64,000 nt of DNA from UBA6054 sp963975575 (GTDB taxonomy: Bacteria > Planctomycetota > Phycisphaerae > Phycisphaerales > UBA1924), in assembly GCA_963975575.1 (NCBI GenBank), contig CAXBHL010000002.1:310001-374000 (forward strand), read 5' to 3'. The notes under the pieces were generated by a model that was not told the DNA's origin, ran no database searches, and worked only from the letters and a program-made list of their open reading frames with translations. Made by a program: the position numbers and the translations under genes. How positions within the stretch are numbered: position 1 is the first letter of the stretch; the number at the start of each line of letters is the position of its first letter. Shown one piece after another: positions 1 through 9,975 of this stretch.

Positions 1-1
1 C

Positions 2-3000
2 AACGCCGGCAACGGCGTGAACGTCAACCTGGCCAGCGGCACGGCCAGCGGCGACGGTTCGGACACCATCTCCGGCGTCGAGAACGTGACCGGCTCGGCG
101 TACAACGACACCATCACCGGCGACGACAACGCCAACGTCATCCGCGGCGGGGCCGGCGACGACGTCCTGAGCGGCGGCGGCGGCGACGACACGATCGAGG
201 GCGGCGACGGGAACGACGTGATCACCGGCGGCGCTGGGGCCGACACCCTGATCGGCGGCGCGGGCGACGACATCTTCCATGCCGACGGGGACGACACCAT
301 CCTGGGCGGATCCGGAACGGACACGGTCTCGTTCGCGGGCTCCGACGAGGGCGTGCGCTTCGAGCTGTCCGGGACCGAGGTCGAGCAGGTCATCGGCAGC
401 GCCCACGACGACGTGTTCTCGATCAGCGCCGCCTCGGACGGCGACCACTTCGTCATCGACGGCGGGGCCGGCTACAACGTGCTGGACCTGAGCGCCTTCG
501 ACGCGGACGTCATCTCGGTCGATCCCGCGACCGGCACCGTCACGGTCGACCTGGGCGGGGGCGGGAGCTTCACCGTCGAGGTCTCCAACATCGATCACTT
601 CGTGGCCGGTGGCGTGGGCTCCGTGCCCACGCTGGAAACCGGCGGGGACGTGATCGTCGGCGAGTCCGAGTCGGTCACGATCAACGCCGTCGCGTTCTCG
701 TCGGGCGAGGCCCCGATCACGTACGCGTGGACGCAGGTCTCAGGCCCCGCGGTGACCATCGGCGGCGCCGACACGCCCAGCCCGTCGTTCGACACCCCCG
801 AGCTGGACTCCAACGCCACGATGCGGTTCCGCGTCGAGGTCTCGGACGGCGTCAGCACCGGCGTTCAGTACGTCACGGTGGGCATCGCCGCGGACAACGA
901 CCCGGTGATCATCGATGTCGGGCCCGATCTGAACGTGACCGAGGGCGACACCGTGGCGCTGGGCGCCACCGTCGTCGATCCCGAGGGGTACGCGACCACC
1001 CACACGTGGGAGCAGGTGTCCGGTCCCGCCGTGGAGCTGGACAACGCCGGTTCGCTGAACCCCTCGTTCACCGCGCCCGAGCTGCAGGAGTCGGCGGACA
1101 TCGTGTTCAAGATCACGGCTTCGGACGGCGAGACGGAGGTCGTCGAGTACGTCACCGTGCACGTGGCGGCCACCGACGACACCGCGATTGCCGACGCCGG
1201 CGAGGACTTCTCCGTCGAGGAAGGCCGCACGGCCGAGCTGGTGGGCACCGCGGTCGACAGCGACGGCGGCGACGTCACCTACTCCTGGCGTCAGGTGTCC
1301 GGCCCGGCCGTGACGTTGGTCAACGCGGACGCGGCCACCGCCTCGTTCGAGGCGCCCGAGGGCTTTGTCAACACCGACGTGACCTTCGAGCTGACGGTGT
1401 CCGACGGCGTGAACGAGTCGACCGACACGGTCACGGTGACAATCAACGCCGACGACGACGCCCCGCGGTTCACCTCCCTGCCCGATCACAGCGTCGGTGA
1501 GCATGAGGCGGTGGAGCTGACCGCCAGCGCCCACGATCCCGAGGGCAATCCCATCACCTACTCGTGGCGGCAGGTCGGCGGCATCCCCGTGACGCTGAGC
1601 GGCGCGGACACGCAGAATCCCACCTTCACCTCGCCCGAGGCGATCACCAACTCCTACCTGACCTTCGAGGTGACCGCCAGCGACGGCGAGGTCACCAGCG
1701 TCGGCACCGTCGATGTGCTGGTCAACGCCGTCAACGACGCCCCGACCGCGGACGCGGGCGCGGACTTCTCGGTCGACTCCGGTGAGGCCGGCGGGCTGTC
1801 GGCCAGCGGCGCCGATCCCGAGGGCAAGGCCGTCGCTTACACGTGGACCCAGATCGGTGGCCCGGCGGTCGAGATCGTCAACGCCGGCTCGTCCGATGCG
1901 ACCTTCTCGGCGCCCTCGGTCACCGAGGATACCGAGCTGGTCTTCCAGGTCGAGGTCACCGACGGCACCAACACCTCGATCGACACCGTGACCGTGCAGG
2001 TCACCGCGCCGGTCGATGCCGGCGGCGGAAGCGGTGGGACGGGCGGGGATTCCGGTGGTTCTGGCGGCGGCAACCCCGACAACAACGCGGGCGGCAACGG
2101 CAACGGCAACGGCAATGGCAACGGGAACGGGAACGGGAGCGGTGGGGGCAGCGGCGGCGGCGGCGGCGGCGACGACGGTGGTGGCGGCGATCCCGACGTG
2201 AGCGACCCGCCGGTGACCACCGGGCCGATCTCCGTGACCGCGCCATCGATGATCCACGCCCCCGAAGGCGAGCTGGCGACCCTGAGCGTCGATGTGGCCT
2301 CGTCCACCGGCGACGTCCGTTACACCTGGACGCAGGTCGCCGGCACGGAATCCATCGCGCTGGACGGCGCGGACACCGCCAATCCCACCTTCACCGTGCC
2401 CGAGCACACCAACAACGAGATCTATGTCTTCGATGTGACCGTAGAGGACGACACCGGATCGCAGACCGTGCGCGTCAACGTGCTGGTCGAGGCCGACAAC
2501 GACGGTCCGATCGCCGACGCCGACGACGCGTTCACCCAGCAGACCGAGAGCATCTACTCGGCCGGTTCGACCGCCTCCGACCCCGAGGGTCAGAACCTGT
2601 CCTACAGGTGGGTGCAGATCGCCGGGCCCGATGTCAACATCCTGAACGGCAAGGGCCCGAGCCTGGCCTTCAGCACCCGCGGCATGGAAGAGGCCGGCGA
2701 GGTCACCTTCGAGCTGCAGGTGTCCGACGGTACCAACATCTCGACCGACACGGTTTCGATGTTCGTCGAGCCCGGCAACACGCTGCCGGAGATCTCGGCG
2801 GGACCGGACCAGAGCGTCACCGAGGGCTACCTGGTCCAACTGACCTCCGCGGCGTCCGACGCCGACGGGGACGAGCTGACCTACACCTGGGTCCAGACCG
2901 GCGGCCCGGCCGTCACGCTGTCCGACCCGAACAGCCCGACCCCGACCTTCGTGGCCCCGCAGACCGACGGCGTCGAGGACATCACCTTCGAGCTGACCGT

Positions 3001-6000
3001 CTCCGACGGCCTGGGCGAGGTGAGCGACTCGGTGGTCGTCAGTGTCGAGGGCATCAACGACCCGCCCACGGTCGACGCCGGGCCGTTCCAGAGCGTCAAC
3101 GAGAACGACCTGGTGACCCTGACCGCCACGGCCAACGACCCCGACAGCACGGATCTGACCTACACCTGGCGCCAGACCGGCGGGCCGGCCGTCACGATCA
3201 ACGACGCCGGCAGCCCCACGGCGACCTTCACCGCGCCCGAGCGGGTGACCAACACCTTCGTGACTTTCGAGGTCGAGGTCTCCGACGGTGAGCACACCGC
3301 CGTGGACACGGTGGTCATCCTGGTCAACGCCGACAACGACGCGCCGACCCTGGATGCCGGCCCGGACTTCAGCGTGGCCGAGGAAACCACGGTGCAGCTG
3401 TCCGCGACCGCCAGCGACCCCGAGGGCCGCCCCCTGACCCACGAATGGGTGCAGGTCTCCGGCCCCGCCGTGACCCTGTCGGACCCGTACGCGCTGGACC
3501 CGACCTTCGAATCGCCCAATGTGGCCAACGACACGGAGATGACCTTCCAGGTGACGACCACCGACGGCGAGAACACCGTGGTGGACACCATCACGGTGAC
3601 CGTCATCGGAGAGAACGACGCCCCCGAGCCGGTCAACGCCACCACCCTGGTGACCGAGGACACGCCCACGCCCGTGGTGCTGGTCGGCGTGGATCCGGAC
3701 ATCGACCAGGACGTGACCTCCTACCGCGTCGAGAGCCTGCCCGGCGTCGGAACGCTGACGTTCGAGGGCAACCCCGTCGTCGCCGGCGACGTGTTCACCG
3801 CCGAACAGATCGGGTCCGGCGGGCTGGTCTTCACGCCCCCTGCCGATTACAGCGGCAGCACGGATATCACCTTCAGCGTCTCCGACGGTGAGGTCTGGTC
3901 GGCCGCTCCGGCGACCCAGAGCATCGTGGTGGTGGGGGAGGCCGACGCCCCGGCCATCACCGTCTCCGACGCGACCGGGACCGAGGACACCCCGATCCCG
4001 CTGTCCGTGTCGGTCGCCCTGACCGACACCGACGGCTCCGAGTCGATCCAGTCCGTCCGCGTGACCGGTGCGCCCCCGTCCTCGGTCTTCACCGACGGCG
4101 TCAACACCGTCACCGCGTGGGACGGCACGGCGGACATCACCAGCCTGAATCTGGCCGACCTGCAGATCATCCCCGCCGACGACTACGACCAGGACTTCAC
4201 CCTGACCATCTCGGCTACCAGCGTCGAGGCCGACAGCGGCGACACGACCACCGGCGCGGCCACTCTGGACGTGCACATCAACCCGGTCAACGACCCGCCC
4301 GTCGCGGTCGACGGCTCGATCGACATCGACGAGGACGAGACCGCGGTCATCTCGCTGGGGTCGGCCGAGGTCGACACCGGCGACGCCGCGGCGACCTTCC
4401 GCATCGAGTCGCTGCCGACCAACGGAACCCTGCTGCTGGACGGCGTGGCCGTCAGCGCCGGGGACGAGATCTCCGCGTACGACGTCTCGCACGGACGCCT
4501 GACCTTCGAGCCGCAGGCCGACTGGTCCGGCTCGACCTCGTTCGACTTCAGCGTCTCCGACGGGGAGGTCTGGTCCGACTCGCAGGCCAGCTTCGAGATC
4601 AACGTGGCCGGCGTCGCCGACGCCCCGCTGGTCACGCTGTCGGACGCCAGCGGGTTCGAGGACAGCCCCATCGCCCTGGACGTGGCGGTCGCCATCGCCG
4701 ACGCCGACGGCTCCGAGTCGATCAGCAGCATCACCGTCAGCGGTGCGCCCGCCGGATCGGTCTTCACCGACGGCGTCAACACCGCGGTGGCCTACGGCCA
4801 GCCCGTGAACATCACGGGATGGGACCTGGACAGCCTGACCGTCACGCCCTCGAACAACTACGACATCGACTTCGATCTCGAGTTCGGCGTGACGGCCCGC
4901 GAGCCGGACACCGGCCACACCACGACAACCACCGCGACCATGACCGTGCACATCGACGGCATCAACGATGCGCCGATCGTGCAGTCCGGCTCGGTGACCA
5001 TAGCCGAGGACGGCGTGGCCACCATCGTCTTCAACACCGACGAGCTGGACACCGGCGACGCGGTCGAGTCCATCCGCATCGACGCCCTGCCCGCCAATGG
5101 AAGCCTGCTGCTGGACGGCGTGGCCGTCACCCAGGGCCAGGTCATCGACAAGGCCCTGATCGACTCCGGCTCGCTGACCTTCGAGCCCACGGAGGACTGG
5201 AGCGGCACGACCAACGTCCGATTCTCGGCCTTCGACGGCGAGCTGTGGTCCGCGACCGAGGCCGAGCACACCATCGCCGTCACGGCCGTGACGGACGCGC
5301 CGACCCTGTCCGCGGCCGACGCCGCCGGGTTCGAGGACGCGGCGATCGACCTGGACATCTCCTCCGCCCTGACCGACACCGACGGCTCGGAGACGCTGTC
5401 GGTCGTGGTCAGCGGCGTGCCGAGCGGCGCGAGCCTGTCGGCCGGCACCGACAACGGCGACGGCACCTGGACCCTGGCCCCGTCCGACCTGAACGGTCTG
5501 CGGATCACCCCGCCCAGCGACTACTCCGGTTCGTTCGACCTGACCGTCACCGCCACCAGCACCGAGGCCGCGGGCGGCACCGCCAGCGTGGCCACCACCC
5601 TGACGTTGGACGTGACCGGCGTGGCGGACACCCCGACGCTGACCGCGTCGGACGTCTCCGGCAGCGAGGACACGCCCATCGCTTTGGCCATCGGATCGGC
5701 CCTGACCGACACCGACGGCTCGGAGACGCTGACCGTCGTGGTCAGCGGCGTGCCGAGCGGCGCGAGCCTGTCGGCCGGAACGAACAACGGCGACGGCACC
5801 TGGACGCTGGCCCCCGGCCAGTTGTCCGGCCTGACGGTGACGCCCCCGAGCAACTTCTCGGGCTCCTTCGACCTGACCGTCACCGCGACCAGCGCCGAGA
5901 CCGACGGCGACACGGCCGCCACCGCGACGAGCTTCACCGTCGAGGTGGCCGGTGTGGCCGACGCGCCGGCCCTGACCGTGTCCGACGCTTCGGGCGTCGA

Positions 6001-9000
6001 GGACAGCGCCATCGATCTGGATATCGCCACCGCCCTGACCGACACCGACGGTTCGGAAACCCTGAACAACGTGGTGATCGCCGGCGTCCCGACCGGCGCG
6101 AGCCTGTCGGCGGGCGTGGACAACGGCGACGGCACCTGGACCCTGACCCCGTCGGACCTGAACGGCCTGCAGATCACGCCCCCGAGCGACTACTCGGGCT
6201 CGTTCGATCTGACGGTCACCGCCTCGACCACCGAGTCCGACGGCGACACCGCCTCGACCACCTCAAGCTTCACGGTAACCGTGAGCGGCGTGGCCGACAC
6301 ACCCGCGCTGACCGTGTCCGACGCCTCCGGCGTGGAAGACGCGCCCATCGCCCTGTCGATCGGTTCCGCGCTGGCGGACACCGACGGATCGGAGTCCCTG
6401 TCCGTGGTCGTGGGCGGCGTGCCCACCGGCGCGAGCCTGTCGGCCGGCGTGAACAACGGCGACGGCACCTGGACCCTGACCCCGTCCGACCTGGACGGGC
6501 TGACCGTCACCCCGCCGAGCAACTATTCCGGATCGTTCGACCTGACAGTCACCGCCATCAGCGCCGAAGCCGACGGCGACACCGTCACCACGAACGCGAC
6601 GATCACCGTTGATGTGAGCGGTGTGGCCGATGCGCCGTCTCTGGCGGTCCAACATGCCTCTGGCGCGGAAGATACCCCCATCGGCCTCGACATCGCCCCC
6701 GCCCTGTCGGACACCGACGGCTCGGAGACCTTGTCCGTGGTCGTGGGCGGCGTTCCCACCGGCGCGACGCTGTCGGCCGGCACGGACAACGGTGACGGCA
6801 CCTGGACCCTGACCCCGGCCGACCTGGACGGACTGACCGTCACCCCCCCGAGCAACTTCTCCGGAAGCTTCGACCTGTCCGTGACGGCGATCTCGGCCGA
6901 GGCCGACGGCGACACCGCGGCTTCGACCGCGACGATCACCGTGGACGTCAGCGGCGTGGCCGATGCGCCCACGCTGACCGCGTCCGACGTCTCGGGCGCG
7001 GAAGACACGGCGATCGGGCTGGACATCTCGGCCGCCCTGACGGACACCGACGGCTCGGAGACGCTGTCGGTCACCGTTGCCGGCGTACCCACCGGCGCCA
7101 CACTGTCGGCGGGCGTGGACAACGGCGACGGCACCTGGACCCTGACCCCGTCGGACCTGAACGGCCTGCAGATCACGCCCCCGAGCGACTACTCGGGCTC
7201 GTTCGATCTGACGGTCACCGCCTCGACCACCGAGTCCGACGGCGACACCGCCTCGACCACCTCAAGCTTCACGGTAACCGTGAGCGGCGTGGCCGACACA
7301 CCCGCGCTGACCGTGTCCGACGCCTCCGGCGTGGAAGACGCGCCCATCGCCCTGTCGATCGGTTCCGCGCTGGCGGACACCGACGGATCGGAGTCCCTGT
7401 CCGTGGTCGTGGGCGGCGTGCCCACCGGCGCGAGCCTGTCGGCCGGCGTGAACAACGGCGACGGCACCTGGACCCTGACCCCGTCCGACCTGGACGGGCT
7501 GACCGTCACCCCGCCGAGCAACTATTCCGGATCGTTCGACCTGACAGTCACCGCCATCAGCGCCGAAGCCGACGGCGACACCGTCACCACGAACGCGACG
7601 ATCACCGTTGATGTGAGCGGTGTGGCCGATGCGCCGTCTCTGGCGGTCCAACATGCCTCTGGCGCGGAAGATACCCCCATCGGCCTCGACATCGCCCCCG
7701 CCCTGTCGGACACCGACGGCTCGGAGACCTTGTCCGTGGTCGTGGGCGGCGTTCCCACCGGCGCGACGCTGTCGGCCGGCACGGACAACGGTGACGGCAC
7801 CTGGACCCTGACCCCGGCCGACCTGGACGGACTGACCGTCACCCCCCCGAGCAACTTCTCCGGAAGCTTCGACCTGTCCGTGACGGCGATCTCGGCCGAG
7901 GCGGACGGGGACACGGCCACCACCACGTCGAGCATGACCGTCGAGGTGAGCGGTGTCGCCGACGCACCGGCGCTGGTCGTTTCCGCCGCCTCGGGGTTCG
8001 AGGACGCCCCCATCGGCCTGGACATCGCGCCGAACCTGACCGACACCGACGGATCAGAATCGCTGTCCATCGTGATCGGCGGCGTGCCCACCGGCGCGAC
8101 CCTGTCGGCGGGCGTGGACAACGGCGACGGCACCTGGACCCTGGCCCCGTCCGACCTGGACGGCCTGCGCATCAACCCGCCGTCCAACTACTCCGGATCG
8201 TTCGACCTGACGGTCACCGCCACCAGCACGGAGGCGGACGGTGACTCGACCGACTCGACGTCCACGCTGACCGTGGAGGTGGCCCCGGTCACCGACGCGC
8301 CGTCCCTGGCGGTGTCGGCCGCCTCCGGCGCCGAAGACACGGCCATCAGTCTGGACATCGCCGCGGCCCTGACCGACCCCGACGGACCCGAGACCCTGGA
8401 CGATCTGGTCATCGGCGGCGTGCCGACCGGCGCCACGCTGTCGGCGGGAACCGACAACGGCGACGGCACCTGGACGTTGGCCCCGTCCGATCTGGACGGG
8501 CTGCGGATCACGCCGCCCGAGGACTTCGCCGGCACCATCGAGCTGACCGTCACCGCGTCGGCCACCGACGCCGACGGCCAGACGGCGGTGACAACGGGCG
8601 CGATCACCGTCGAGATCGAGGCCGTCGCCGACACACCGGCCCTGACATTCGCCGATGCCGACGGGTACCAGGGTAACGACATCCCGCTGGTCATCTCGTC
8701 GGCCCTGACCGACACCGACGGGTCCGAAACGCTGACCATCACCATCTCCAACGTCCCCCGCGGGGCGACCCTGTCCGCCGGCACCAACAACGGCGACGGC
8801 ACGTGGACGCTCTCGCCCGACGACCTGACCGACCTGACGATCCGCCCGCAGCGTGGGTTCGCCGGGCTCATGCAGCTGGACGTCACCGCGACCAGCGTCG
8901 ACGGCGAATCCACCGCGATCAGCGAGGGATCGATCGGCGTGCGGGTGCACGTGGCCGAGACCCCCGAAGAAGAACCCGAGGCCGCAGAACCCGAGGACAA

Positions 9001-9508
9001 GGCCCCGCTGCCGATCCCCAACGCGCCGGGCGAGATCGATTGGGACGGCGACCTCGAGCTGGGCGTGATCGGCGAGGACACCGACTTCGACGGCGCGTTC
9101 GACGAGATCGGCACCAAGCTGGGCGAGATCGAGCTGGCCGACGCCGAGATCGGGATCCAGGCGACCCAGCTGGGCAACGACCTACTGGAGGAGATCACAC
9201 CGATCGTCGCCGAGGCGGGCGACCAGACCGAGTCGGTGCCCCCGCCCGACCGCCCCCTGTACGAGTTCGTCCGCGCCGAGAACGCCGACCAGATCGAGGA
9301 AGGCGCCGCACGACGCGACGGCGGCGCCGGATTCGGCTCCGGCGACGACGCCTCGGTCGCCACCGGTTCCGATGCCGGCGATTCCCAGCAGGACCGGTTC
9401 TCCCGCGCCTTCACCATGCTGTGGGGTCTGGTCAGGTCGCTGGGCGTCCGCAACACCAACGACGAGCAGGAAACCAGCCAGCACGCCTCGCGCGGACGCC
9501 GAGGATGA
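2..9508 (+). CDS. Giant RTX/PKD/cadherin-like repeat surface protein, 5' end outside the window
   Basis: The frame is open from base 2 with no start of its own, so the gene begins upstream; about 3168 residues are visible. In order: glycine/aspartate-rich RTX-type calcium-binding nonapeptides (residues about 20-100, GGAGDD and GGDGND repeats), about five PKD/REJ-like Ig modules (about 204-670), a Gly/Asn linker, five more PKD-like modules (to about 1207), five cadherin-like modules containing VSDGEVWS (to about 1763), eleven 111-residue modules (to about 2985), and an acidic C-terminus of about 180 residues with no clear membrane anchor. Such architecture is typical of secreted or cell-surface adhesins, and calcium would stiffen the RTX part. 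The PilZ and HlyD/M50 genes that follow suggest export or c-di-GMP control, which is inference. Domain names rest on motif appearance. Confidence 0.9.
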   Translation, partial: NAGNGVNVNLASGTASGDGSDTISGVENVTGSAYNDTITGDDNANVIRGGAGDDVLSGGGGDDTIEGGDGNDVITGGAGADTLIGGAGDDIFHADGDDTILGGSGTDTVSFAGSDEGVRFELSGTEVEQVIGSAHDDVFSISAASDGDHFVIDGGAGYNVLDLSAFDADVISVDPATGTVTVDLGGGGSFTVEVSNIDHFVAGGVGSVPTLETGGDVIVGESESVTINAVAFSSGEAPITYAWTQVSGPAVTIGGADTPSPSFDTPELDSNATMRFRVEVSDGVSTGVQYVTVGIAADNDPVIIDVGPDLNVTEGDTVALGATVVDPEGYATTHTWEQVSGPAVELDNAGSLNPSFTAPELQESADIVFKITASDGETEVVEYVTVHVAATDDTAIADAGEDFSVEEGRTAELVGTAVDSDGGDVTYSWRQVSGPAVTLVNADAATASFEAPEGFVNTDVTFELTVSDGVNESTDTVTVTINADDDAPRFTSLPDHSVGEHEAVELTASAHDPEGNPITYSWRQVGGIPVTLSGADTQNPTFTSPEAITNSYLTFEVTASDGEVTSVGTVDVLVNAVNDAPTADAGADFSVDSGEAGGLSASGADPEGKAVAYTWTQIGGPAVEIVNAGSSDATFSAPSVTEDTELVFQVEVTDGTNTSIDTVTVQVTAPVDAGGGSGGTGGDSGGSGGGNPDNNAGGNGNGNGNGNGNGNGSGGGSGGGGGGDDGGGGDPDVSDPPVTTGPISVTAPSMIHAPEGELATLSVDVASSTGDVRYTWTQVAGTESIALDGADTANPTFTVPEHTNNEIYVFDVTVEDDTGSQTVRVNVLVEADNDGPIADADDAFTQQTESIYSAGSTASDPEGQNLSYRWVQIAGPDVNILNGKGPSLAFSTRGMEEAGEVTFELQVSDGTNISTDTVSMFVEPGNTLPEISAGPDQSVTEGYLVQLTSAASDADGDELTYTWVQTGGPAVTLSDPNSPTPTFVAPQTDGVEDITFELTVSDGLGEVSDSVVVSVEGINDPPTVDAGPFQSVNENDLVTLTATANDPDSTDLTYTWRQTGGPAVTINDAGSPTATFTAPERVTNTFVTFEVEVSDGEHTAVDTVVILVNADNDAPTLDAGPDFSVAEETTVQLSATASDPEGRPLTHEWVQVSGPAVTLSDPYALDPTFESPNVANDTEMTFQVTTTDGENTVVDTITVTVIGENDAPEPVNATTLVTEDTPTPVVLVGVDPDIDQDVTSYRVESLPGVGTLTFEGNPVVAGDVFTAEQIGSGGLVFTPPADYSGSTDITFSVSDGEVWSAAPATQSIVVVGEADAPAITVSDATGTEDTPIPLSVSVALTDTDGSESIQSVRVTGAPPSSVFTDGVNTVTAWDGTADITSLNLADLQIIPADDYDQDFTLTISATSVEADSGDTTTGAATLDVHINPVNDPPVAVDGSIDIDEDETAVISLGSAEVDTGDAAATFRIESLPTNGTLLLDGVAVSAGDEISAYDVSHGRLTFEPQADWSGSTSFDFSVSDGEVWSDSQASFEINVAGVADAPLVTLSDASGFEDSPIALDVAVAIADADGSESISSITVSGAPAGSVFTDGVNTAVAYGQPVNITGWDLDSLTVTPSNNYDIDFDLEFGVTAREPDTGHTTTTTATMTVHIDGINDAPIVQSGSVTIAEDGVATIVFNTDELDTGDAVESIRIDALPANGSLLLDGVAVTQGQVIDKALIDSGSLTFEPTEDWSGTTNVRFSAFDGELWSATEAEHTIAVTAVTDAPTLSAADAAGFEDAAIDLDISSALTDTDGSETLSVVVSGVPSGASLSAGTDNGDGTWTLAPSDLNGLRITPPSDYSGSFDLTVTATSTEAAGGTASVATTLTLDVTGVADTPTLTASDVSGSEDTPIALAIGSALTDTDGSETLTVVVSGVPSGASLSAGTNNGDGTWTLAPGQLSGLTVTPPSNFSGSFDLTVTATSAETDGDTAATATSFTVEVAGVADAPALTVSDASGVEDSAIDLDIATALTDTDGSETLNNVVIAGVPTGASLSAGVDNGDGTWTLTPSDLNGLQITPPSDYSGSFDLTVTASTTESDGDTASTTSSFTVTVSGVADTPALTVSDASGVEDAPIALSIGSALADTDGSESLSVVVGGVPTGASLSAGVNNGDGTWTLTPSDLDGLTVTPPSNYSGSFDLTVTAISAEADGDTVTTNATITVDVSGVADAPSLAVQHASGAEDTPIGLDIAPALSDTDGSETLSVVVGGVPTGATLSAGTDNGDGTWTLTPADLDGLTVTPPSNFSGSFDLSVTAISAEADGDTAASTATITVDVSGVADAPTLTASDVSGAEDTAIGLDISAALTDTDGSETLSVTVAGVPTGATLSAGVDNGDGTWTLTPSDLNGLQITPPSDYSGSFDLTVTASTTESDGDTASTTSSFTVTVSGVADTPALTVSDASGVEDAPIALSIGSALADTDGSESLSVVVGGVPTGASLSAGVNNGDGTWTLTPSDLDGLTVTPPSNYSGSFDLTVTAISAEADGDTVTTNATITVDVSGVADAPSLAVQHASGAEDTPIGLDIAPALSDTDGSETLSVVVGGVPTGATLSAGTDNGDGTWTLTPADLDGLTVTPPSNFSGSFDLSVTAISAEADGDTATTTSSMTVEVSGVADAPALVVSAASGFEDAPIGLDIAPNLTDTDGSESLSIVIGGVPTGATLSAGVDNGDGTWTLAPSDLDGLRINPPSNYSGSFDLTVTATSTEADGDSTDSTSTLTVEVAPVTDAPSLAVSAASGAEDTAISLDIAAALTDPDGPETLDDLVIGGVPTGATLSAGTDNGDGTWTLAPSDLDGLRITPPEDFAGTIELTVTASATDADGQTAVTTGAITVEIEAVADTPALTFADADGYQGNDIPLVISSALTDTDGSETLTITISNVPRGATLSAGTNNGDGTWTLSPDDLTDLTIRPQRGFAGLMQLDVTATSVDGESTAISEGSIGVRVHVAETPEEEPEAAEPEDKAPLPIPNAPGEIDWDGDLELGVIGEDTDFDGAFDEIGTKLGEIELADAEIGIQATQLGNDLLEEITPIVAEAGDQTESVPPPDRPLYEFVRAENADQIEEGAARRDGGAGFGSGDDASVATGSDAGDSQQDRFSRAFTMLWGLVRSLGVRNTNDEQETSQHASRGRRG
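2020..2200 (+). repeat. Low-complexity Gly/Asn/Asp linker within the giant adhesin
   Basis: The reading frame encodes an almost pure Gly-Ser, then Gly-Asn, then Gly-Asp tract made of short ggcaac and ggcggc repeats. It separates two blocks of five PKD-like modules and probably acts as a flexible hinge. Such tracts are prone to replication slippage. Confidence 0.85.
6104..6903 (+). repeat. 800-bp perfect direct repeat, copy A
   Basis: I compared this block line by line with 7103-7902 and found no difference over 800 bp at an offset of exactly 999 bp, which is three 333-bp modules. The match stops at a c/a difference before 6104 and a c/g difference after 6903. It lies wholly inside the adhesin frame and keeps that frame. 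Confidence 0.95.
7103..7902 (+). repeat. 800-bp perfect direct repeat, copy B
   Basis: This is the second copy of the block at 6104-6903, running from the middle of module 6 to the middle of module 8. Synonymous positions are identical too, so the copy is recent or is kept uniform by gene conversion. An assembly error cannot be excluded. Confidence 0.95.
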
Positions 9509-9521
9509 CCGGAGATAAACG

Positions 9522-9947
9522 ATGCTGACTTCACGAGAACCCGCCATCCCCAGCGACGCCCAGACCGAGGCGCTGATCGACGAACTCGCCAAGAGTTCCA
9601 ACGACGCCATCAAGCAGCTCCGCACCCACACCCGCCTCTCCGTGCGGGCGAAGGTCTACGTCGAAGCGGCCAGCCTGAGCCACCGCAGCGGCGTGCGCCT
9701 CCAGGGCGTCACCGGCGATATCTCCGCCGGCGGGACCCAGATCCTGCTCGCACGCCCGCTGGCCATCGGCGATCTCTACCAGATCAGCTTCGACCGCAAG
9801 GAGCTGGACATACCCCCCGTCTACGCCGTCTGCCTCCGCGGGCGGATGGTCCGGCCCGACGCCTACGAGGCCGGCTTGCGCTTCCTCGAGCAGATCAACC
9901 TGCCCTCCGCCTCCCCCAAAGAGTCCGACCCCGGACTGATCGTCTGA
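9522..9947 (+). CDS. PilZ-domain protein, putative c-di-GMP receptor
   Basis: This 141-residue protein carries both hallmark c-di-GMP motifs of the PilZ family: RTHTR (RxxxR, residues 34-38) and DISAGG (D/NxSxxG, residues 66-71), followed by the expected beta-barrel-like stretch. The N-terminal 30 residues form a probable helix. The ATG lies 13 bp after the adhesin stop with ggag just upstream, so the two genes are probably co-transcribed. Being a single-domain PilZ between an adhesin and its likely export genes suggests that c-di-GMP controls surface display. The ligand motifs are seen directly; the role is inferred. Confidence 0.88.
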   Translation: MLTSREPAIPSDAQTEALIDELAKSSNDAIKQLRTHTRLSVRAKVYVEAASLSHRSGVRLQGVTGDISAGGTQILLARPLAIGDLYQISFDRKELDIPPVYAVCLRGRMVRPDAYEAGLRFLEQINLPSASPKESDPGLIV

Positions 9948-9975
9948 CCCTGCGTCAAGCTCAGAGACCGCTTCC

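Larger units (their letters stand above)
5291..8953 (+). repeat. Eleven tandem 333-bp (111-residue) repeats in the giant adhesin
   Basis: Eleven modules each open with a variant of ADAPALTVSDASGVED and contain TDTDGSETL, NGDGTWTL, TPPS and SGSFDLTVTA. The spacing is close to 111 residues, with small indels such as one extra residue in module 3. Modules 3-5 and 6-8 share an 800-bp stretch with no mismatch, while the other modules have diverged. Confidence 0.9.

Noticed and set aside
740..5269. 1509-residue minus-strand frame opposite the adhesin
   Set aside because: It mirrors the repeat array, is very rich in Gly/Arg/Val/Asp, has no family motif and no ribosome site; the plus strand is clearly coding.
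5291..8953. Regular repeats considered as a CRISPR array
   Set aside because: The 333-bp units are protein-coding modules that keep frame; there are no short identical repeats with unique spacers, and no cas genes.
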